Source: Clostridium hydrogenum
GTDB taxonomy: Bacteria; Bacillota; Clostridia; Clostridiales; Clostridiaceae
Assembly: GCF_021432385.1 (NCBI RefSeq)
Contig: NZ_JAEACT010000002.1
Span: 2,593,501-2,657,500 of the forward strand
DNA: 64,000 bases
Direction of reading: 5' to 3'
Shown here: one piece after another, positions 59,812 to 64,000 of the stretch
Numbering within the stretch: position 1 is the first letter of the stretch
Layout of the letters: each line of letters begins with the position of its first letter
Notes under the pieces: model-generated
Seen by the model: only the letters and a program-made list of their open reading frames with translations
Database searches by the model: none
Told to the model about the DNA's origin: nothing
Made by a program: the position numbers and the translations under genes

Positions 59812-60925
59812 TCTTAGGTACCTCCTCAAAAGGCAGTATATTTATAACAGAAAAACCATTAGAGCCATCTACAATTACTTTTCCATGCAAATTACTGCAG
59901 CGTTCCTCCATTCCTTTTATGCCAAGACTCTTTTTTATATTCTCTTCACCAACCCCATTATCCTTTATCTCAAATTTAATAAATTTATTAAACACATCTA
60001 TTTTTACCGTAACCTTCGTCGCCTTAGAATACTTAAGAATATTTGTAAGCGCCTCCCCCAAATTATCATAAATAACTCTCCACTGCATATGCGATACCTT
60101 CTCTATTAATCCTGTGTAAATCAAATTGCTTTTTATATCATTATTTACTGAAAATTCATCCAAGGTAAGCTTAATCCTATTTAGTCCCATTTGCTCCAAT
60201 GGTGGCTTTATATTTTTAAGAGACAATCTTATTTCTTCATTACTCACCCTAAGTATATTTGTTACCTTATCAAGTATTTCCTTTGATTTTTCCGTATCTT
60301 TATTTAGGAATAGCTTAGCCGCCTCAATTTGTATTAAGCTTCCGGCTATTGTATGACCTATTTTATCATGTATTTCCTGGGAAATCTTATTTCTCTCTTC
60401 AAGCTTTGATAAGTATTTTATCTGCTTTTTATATTCCAAATTTTTATCAAGTTTTATTGAAGTATTGTATACTTTTTTTCTTAAAACATCATTTTCCTTA
60501 AGCAGATCAGATTTTCTAATTGAATAAGACTTTAAAAGTACATATATAGTACAGCTTAAAAAGCCTACAAATAAATATTCCACTTTTGCATTTGTATTAA
60601 TAAAAAATACTGGTATAACTGGCGCCACAGCTGCAATTTTAAAATTTGTAGTGAATTTCACAGATATTTCAAAGATATTTAAAGGTAAAAGTAAAATGAA
60701 AATTGAGTTCGTATTTAAATATACTAAAATTATTATCACAGCTGACAATGATAATGTTATTACTTTAAAAAAACTTTTTTTCACTAAATATATCATAGTA
60801 TTTAAACATATATATGCAAGAATAAATAAAATAATCTCATATATATTCTTCACCTTGCAAACATAAGCTTCATAAGTACAATATGCCAAAACAACAAGCT
60901 TAGTAAGATTCAAAAAATTTTCCAT
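59801..60925 (-). CDS. Sensor histidine kinase, NarX/DesK type (HisKA_3)
   Basis: A 374-residue kinase with about six N-terminal membrane helices (1-135), a coiled linker, the H box LEERNKISQEIHDKIGHTIAG (about 173-193, H184; shown as motif EIHDKIGH) of the HisKA_3 family, and a HATPase with N box (NLGEALTNILKYS) and DxGxG (KDNGVGEE). The short C-terminus ends right after the ATPase. No exported sensor is apparent, so it probably senses the membrane or a partner transporter like DesK/LiaS. Ribosome site is distant (AAGGAG, about 14 bases). First gene of the pair. Confidence 0.92.
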   Translation of the reverse strand: MENFLNLTKLVVLAYCTYEAYVCKVKNIYEIILFILAYICLNTMIYLVKKSFFKVITLSLSAVIIILVYLNTNSIFILLLPLNIFEISVKFTTNFKIAAVAPVIPVFFINTNAKVEYLFVGFLSCTIYVLLKSYSIRKSDLLKENDVLRKKVYNTSIKLDKNLEYKKQIKYLSKLEERNKISQEIHDKIGHTIAGSLIQIEAAKLFLNKDTEKSKEILDKVTNILRVSNEEIRLSLKNIKPPLEQMGLNRIKLTLDEFSVNNDIKSNLIYTGLIEKVSHMQWRVIYDNLGEALTNILKYSKATKVTVKIDVFNKFIKFEIKDNGVGEENIKKSLGIKGMEERCSNLHGKVIVDGSNGFSVINILPFEEVPKNGN

Positions 60926-60997
60926 AACTTAATTGCTTGCTCCTTAATGATTTTAGGGTTACCACAAGACACCTAATGATAACCCTACATCCATAAA

Positions 60998-61801
60998 TTA
61001 TTTTAAATTTTCAATTTCTGAAATTTTACTTTCAACTTCTTCTTTTTGTATAAGGCTTATAAAAGAAAAGTTACAATGTAATGCCATATTCAAGAATTCC
61101 AAAGCTTTATCATATTCTTCATTTTCTATTAGTAAAAGAGAATAAAAATAATATGAAGTTACAAGCTCAGGATACCTATCAATAAATTTTTCATAGGTTT
61201 TCAATGCCTTCTTGTGATCTCCTAGAAAATAATAATTCAAAGCTAGGTTGTCCAAAATTCCAACATCTGAATCATCATATTCAATAGCTTCTTTATTAAA
61301 CTCTAACGCTTTTTCATAATTTCCTTGTAATATAAGAAAATATCCTAAATTTTCATAAACAGATATTGATTTATAATTCTCACTAAATTTAGTTAACATT
61401 TCTACTGCTTCGTCAATCTTTCCTTTTTTCCAAAGAACAATTCCGTAGGTTGACTTTAATCTCATTTCATCATCCTTAGATAATTGCTTATGAAACATTT
61501 TTTCTAGTAAAGCTTCTGATTCATCAACATAACCATTTTTTATCAAAAAATACCCATATCCTATTTTTATTTTTGCTGATGCGAACAAACTATTAGCTGC
61601 TTTTTTATATAACTTAAGCGCCTTATCATATTGTTCTCTTTTATAAGCATTATTTCCAAAAATCATTAATGCTACCGGTAACCCGCTTAATATAGCTAAC
61701 AAAGCTATAATTACTATTCCTAGCAGCCTATTTATATATGTAAAAGAAATAATGCCAACTGCAAAAATCAAAACGTTTATGAGTAATTTTTTCTTTGCCA
61801 T
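60998..61801 (-). CDS. Membrane-anchored tetratricopeptide-repeat protein
   Basis: A 267-residue protein with two membrane helices (about 7-25 and 27-48) followed by at least five TPR-like helical repeats (from about 52 to 240), for example KREQYDKALKLYKKAANSLF, and NYEKALEFNKEAIEYDDSD. TPR arrays mediate protein-protein contacts; no enzymatic domain is present. A weak hairpin (TAGGGTTA/TAACCCTA, 60954-60987) follows the stop. Function unknown; monocistronic. Confidence 0.85.
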   Translation of the reverse strand: MAKKKLLINVLIFAVGIISFTYINRLLGIVIIALLAILSGLPVALMIFGNNAYKREQYDKALKLYKKAANSLFASAKIKIGYGYFLIKNGYVDESEALLEKMFHKQLSKDDEMRLKSTYGIVLWKKGKIDEAVEMLTKFSENYKSISVYENLGYFLILQGNYEKALEFNKEAIEYDDSDVGILDNLALNYYFLGDHKKALKTYEKFIDRYPELVTSYYFYSLLLIENEEYDKALEFLNMALHCNFSFISLIQKEEVESKISEIENLK

Positions 61802-61908
61802 AAAAGTCCACCTCTATCCAATATCAATTACATTATATATTATATATCCTAATATACATGTAATAAACATTTTAACAGAAAGTTAACATTTTAATCAATA
61901 TATTTTTA

Positions 61909-62421
61909 TTATAGTTCTTCAGCAATCTTAGTAATATTTCCAGTAACCTCAGTAAGCTGTTGTGCAGAAGATGAAATTTCCTCTGTAGCAGATGCTTGTG
62001 AAGTAGCTATTTCTGTAGTTCTGCTTACTCTTTCTGCTAATGTTCCAGATATGCTGCTTATATTATCTAATATTTCTTTTATGTTCTTTACTGCATCAGC
62101 GCTTTCTGTTGATACTTTTTGAATTTGTCCAGCTACAACTGAGAATCCCTTACCATATTCTCCTGCTCTTGCTGCTTCAATAGAAGCATTAAGTCCTAAG
62201 AGTTTTGTATTTTTAGCAATTTTGTTAACAATTTCTAATATTTTATGAGTTTCATTTATATACTTAGATATATCGTCTGTATCCTTTTGAACTTCCATTA
62301 CATTAGTCATGAGTGTTTGAGCAGATGCTGCAATTTCCTGTGAAGCTGCTGATAACTGCTGCGAAGATGATTGAATTGACTCCCCTATTTCAAGTAAATT
62401 GCTTTTAGTATTTTCATTCAT
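61909..62421 (-). CDS. Isolated chemoreceptor-type signalling domain (mini-MCP)
   Basis: A 170-residue all-helical protein that corresponds only to the cytoplasmic tip region of methyl-accepting chemotaxis proteins: KNTKLLGLNASIEAARAGEYGKGFSVVAGQI is represented by NASIEAARAGEYGKGFSVVA (about 77-96), followed by the return helix. There is no membrane helix, sensor domain or HAMP. It could dock into receptor arrays or bind a CheW/CheA-like partner, or act as a soluble redox/energy sensor as other short cytoplasmic MCPs do. ATG after GGAGGAG. It stands alone; no che genes nearby. Confidence 0.85.
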   Translation of the reverse strand: MNENTKSNLLEIGESIQSSSQQLSAASQEIAASAQTLMTNVMEVQKDTDDISKYINETHKILEIVNKIAKNTKLLGLNASIEAARAGEYGKGFSVVAGQIQKVSTESADAVKNIKEILDNISSISGTLAERVSRTTEIATSQASATEEISSSAQQLTEVTGNITKIAEEL

Positions 62422-62550
62422 AATCTAATTCCTCCTCCAATTTTTAAAACAGTTTGTCTCTATCCTTTATTATCGAACAAATTAAAAAATATATTATATC
62501 ATACTATTTAAAGTTATAATAAATTTGTTAATATTGCAAGCAGTAATTTG

Positions 62551-62579
62551 TTGAAATTTGTTAATATTTACTTTATAAT
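62551..62579 (+). promoter_or_regulatory. Sigma-A promoter of the 59-residue gene
   Basis: TTGAAA (62551-62556), 17 bases, TATAAT (62574-62579), one mismatch to consensus. Start codon lies 34 bases downstream. Confidence 0.75.
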
Positions 62580-62613
62580 TAACTAATAATTTCTTTTACG
62601 AGGTGCTATTTCA

Positions 62614-62793
62614 TTGAAAAAAGATAAAAATTACTATATTTCACTACTACTATGCTTTGGAGGCATATTTTTTCTAATTGCTTCTATTGCTTCAAAGAAA
62701 AAACTTCCAAATGCAAATATCCTTTATTTTATATGCTGCGGCTTTTTTGCTCTAGCAGCTTATCTAAGCTACAATAAAAATAAAAAGCAGTAA
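62614..62793 (+). CDS. Small two-helix membrane protein (59 residues)
   Basis: Short gene starting with TTG (MKKDKNYYISLLLCFGGIFF) eight bases after GAGGTG and ending at TAA 62793. Two membrane helices (about residues 8-25 and 35-52) separated by a basic SKKKLPNAN loop, with a basic tail (NKNKKQ). Both ends are positive, so both termini should be cytoplasmic. A near-consensus promoter precedes it, which argues that it is a real gene. I do not recognise the family. A family C palindrome follows 30 bases downstream. Confidence 0.7.
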   Translation: MKKDKNYYISLLLCFGGIFFLIASIASKKKLPNANILYFICCGFFALAAYLSYNKNKKQ

Positions 62794-62821
62794 ACTATTC
62801 GTGGGTTTGCTGTATTTTATA

Positions 62822-62917
62822 GATATACTGGCTCAACTACCAAAATTACTTTGCATCATAATGCCTAGAAGACGGCGTTTTGATACAAATTAATTTTCAA
62901 GTTTCAAGTGGTTTATC
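62822..62917. repeat. Family C palindromic repeat, copy 7
   Basis: GATATACTGGCTCAACTACC at the left, AAGTTTCAAGTGGTTTATC at the right, inner hairpin ATAATGCCTAGAAGACGGCGTT. Lies between convergent genes and may serve as their terminator. Confidence 0.75.
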
Positions 62918-62918
62918 T

Positions 62919-64000
62919 TTAGAAGTGATTTATTATCTTTAAAATTTCCGCAGTAGCCTTTTTTATATTATTTATTTCAGCCTTACTAACACTAATTTTT
63001 AAAATATCATTACTAAAATAATCTCTTAAATAATATTTTCTCATATTGCTAATCAATATATTCTTTTTTTCGCATGCCTTAATCAATCCTTCAATATTAA
63101 TTTCATTTAAAAATTCTATGCAAGCATAAAATCCAGTATCAGGTATGTGCCACTTTATATTTGGCAAATCAATTTCACTAGCAACTTCTTTTAGCGCCTT
63201 CATCCTATTACTATAAATTTTCTTAATGGACTTTCTATTAGCCTTAAACATACCACTCTTTATATAAATTTCAAGTGCTCCTTGTGACAATACCCCTGTA
63301 CTTAAATCCATGCCATTTTTGTATTCATAAAATGTATTTCTAAGAAGCTTTGGAAGTACCACTGCTGCTATTCTAAGACCCGGCAAAAGTATCTTTGAAA
63401 AACTTTTTAGATATACAACTCTTGAAGAAACATCACTATAATACATTGGGAAAGAATTGCTTTCAAGTTCTAAATCGCAAAGATAGTCATCTTCAATTAT
63501 ATAAACATCATATTTTTCTGCCAATTTTAAAATTTGCTTTTTTTCCTCATTAGTGTAGCTTATCCCTAGTGGATTGCTAAACCGTGGAATTGTATAAAAG
63601 CATTTTATATTGTCATTAGCAAAACTTCTTTCAAGCTCATGAAAATCTATACCATTAAATTTTCTTTGTATACCAACAATGCTAGTTTTAGTAATTTCAC
63701 CAGCTTTTAATACCCCATTATAAGTTGGTTGTTCAACAAGCACATTACTCTTACCATTAGGAAAAGGCATACTGCAAAGTATATTTATTGCCTGCTGAGA
63801 ACCAGAAGTTATAAAAATATCTGATATTCTTCAAAGTGTACCTTTAAAATTTCAATTAAACTTTGAAGTCCCTTTGGAGATGAATAATCAAAAAGCGAAG
63901 CCTTATATATCTCTATAGCTTGATTCAAGCAGTGTTGGAATTCTTCATATGGCAAAATACTCTCATCTGGTGAGCCTCCCAAAAGATCTATCACTTTGTT
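62919..64000 (-). pseudogene. MocR-type (GntR/aminotransferase) regulator gene with frameshift; runs off the right edge
   Basis: Two frames together encode the fold-type I aminotransferase half of a MocR-family regulator. From the right edge to about 63809: NKVIDLLGGSPDESILPYEE ... LKVHFEEYQIF then stop. From about 63825 to 62919 in another frame: SDIFITSGSQQAINILCSMP ... the PLP-binding segment VYLKSFSKILLPGLRI (lysine of the Schiff base in SFSK) and a normal C-terminus. The junction lacks about four to six residues expected between EEY and SDIFI, so a small deletion has shifted the frame. The GntR DNA-binding half lies outside the window. Either a pseudogene or an assembly error. Confidence 0.78.

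Noticed and set aside
60954..60987. Terminator after the TPR gene
   Set aside because: The TAGGGTTA/TAACCCTA stem is only eight bases, the loop long, and no T run follows; noted only as a weak hairpin.

Overview
The window is low-GC DNA from a Gram-positive anaerobe, best read as a Clostridium (sensu stricto) chromosome segment. The grounds are the AT-rich codon use, strong AGGAGG-type ribosome sites, T-box and guanine riboswitch leaders, a spore-type LysM/GH18 cortex hydrolase, the hybrid cluster protein, and many two-component and ABC systems. No rRNA, tRNA, CRISPR array, prophage or complete insertion sequence was seen. The right-edge and left-edge genes run out of the window.

Layout. 1-3.1 kb: two tandem arginyl-tRNA synthetase genes, each behind its own T-box leader. 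3.1-6.1 kb: MerR regulator with an ABC-2 drug/antibiotic exporter and a divergent membrane protein. 6.2-14.3 kb: housekeeping and stress genes (cortex hydrolase, DbpA-like helicase, phosphodiesterase, galU, PHP protein, hcp). 14.4-16.1 kb: an ECF sigma-factor operon of sigY type. 16.2-23.8 kb: membrane proteins, MFS transporter, gpmA, lipase-like hydrolase, a dead jacalin-lectin gene, an AraC/GyrI regulator and a DUF1905-C39 fusion. 23.9-30.2 kb: an operon of acyltransferase, histidine kinase with a doubled sensor, response regulator and a second kinase that has lost its phospho-acceptor histidine. 30.9-33.8 kb: polysaccharide glycosylation. 34.3-38.8 kb: LacI regulator plus heterodimeric ABC exporter. 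39.2-40.9 kb: DUF1002 and YdcF proteins. 41.1-48.9 kb: two-component system followed by two convergent flavinylation operons (ApbE plus NosR-like iron-sulfur/FMN protein; TetR plus FMN-binding protein plus ApbE). 49.3-55.8 kb: cyclophilin, chemoreceptor, amino-acid permease and guanine-riboswitch-controlled purine permease. 55.9-60.9 kb: ABC-2 exporter with NarL/DesK-type two-component system. 61-64 kb: TPR protein, a chemoreceptor-like signalling fragment, a 59-residue membrane protein and a frameshifted MocR-type gene.

The most unusual content is between genes. At least four families of palindromic intergenic repeats recur: (A) ~200-300 bp compound palindromes whose outer arms are tandem heptamers (GAGTACA- or AATTCAC-type) around three inner hairpins; (B) ~50 bp hairpins with ~20 bp stems; (C) ~95 bp palindromes starting and ending in GATAAACC/GGTTTATC; (D) GGGTTTGGGC...GCCCAT hairpins. 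They nest inside each other, exchange arms and show compensatory changes. No transposase is present, so they look like non-autonomous, modular elements.

Functionally the best-supported system is extracytosolic flavin redox chemistry: both ApbE enzymes sit beside proteins carrying the SGAT flavinylation motif, and one target couples 4Fe-4S clusters, membrane helices and two FMN domains on a Ser/Thr/Asn-rich tether.
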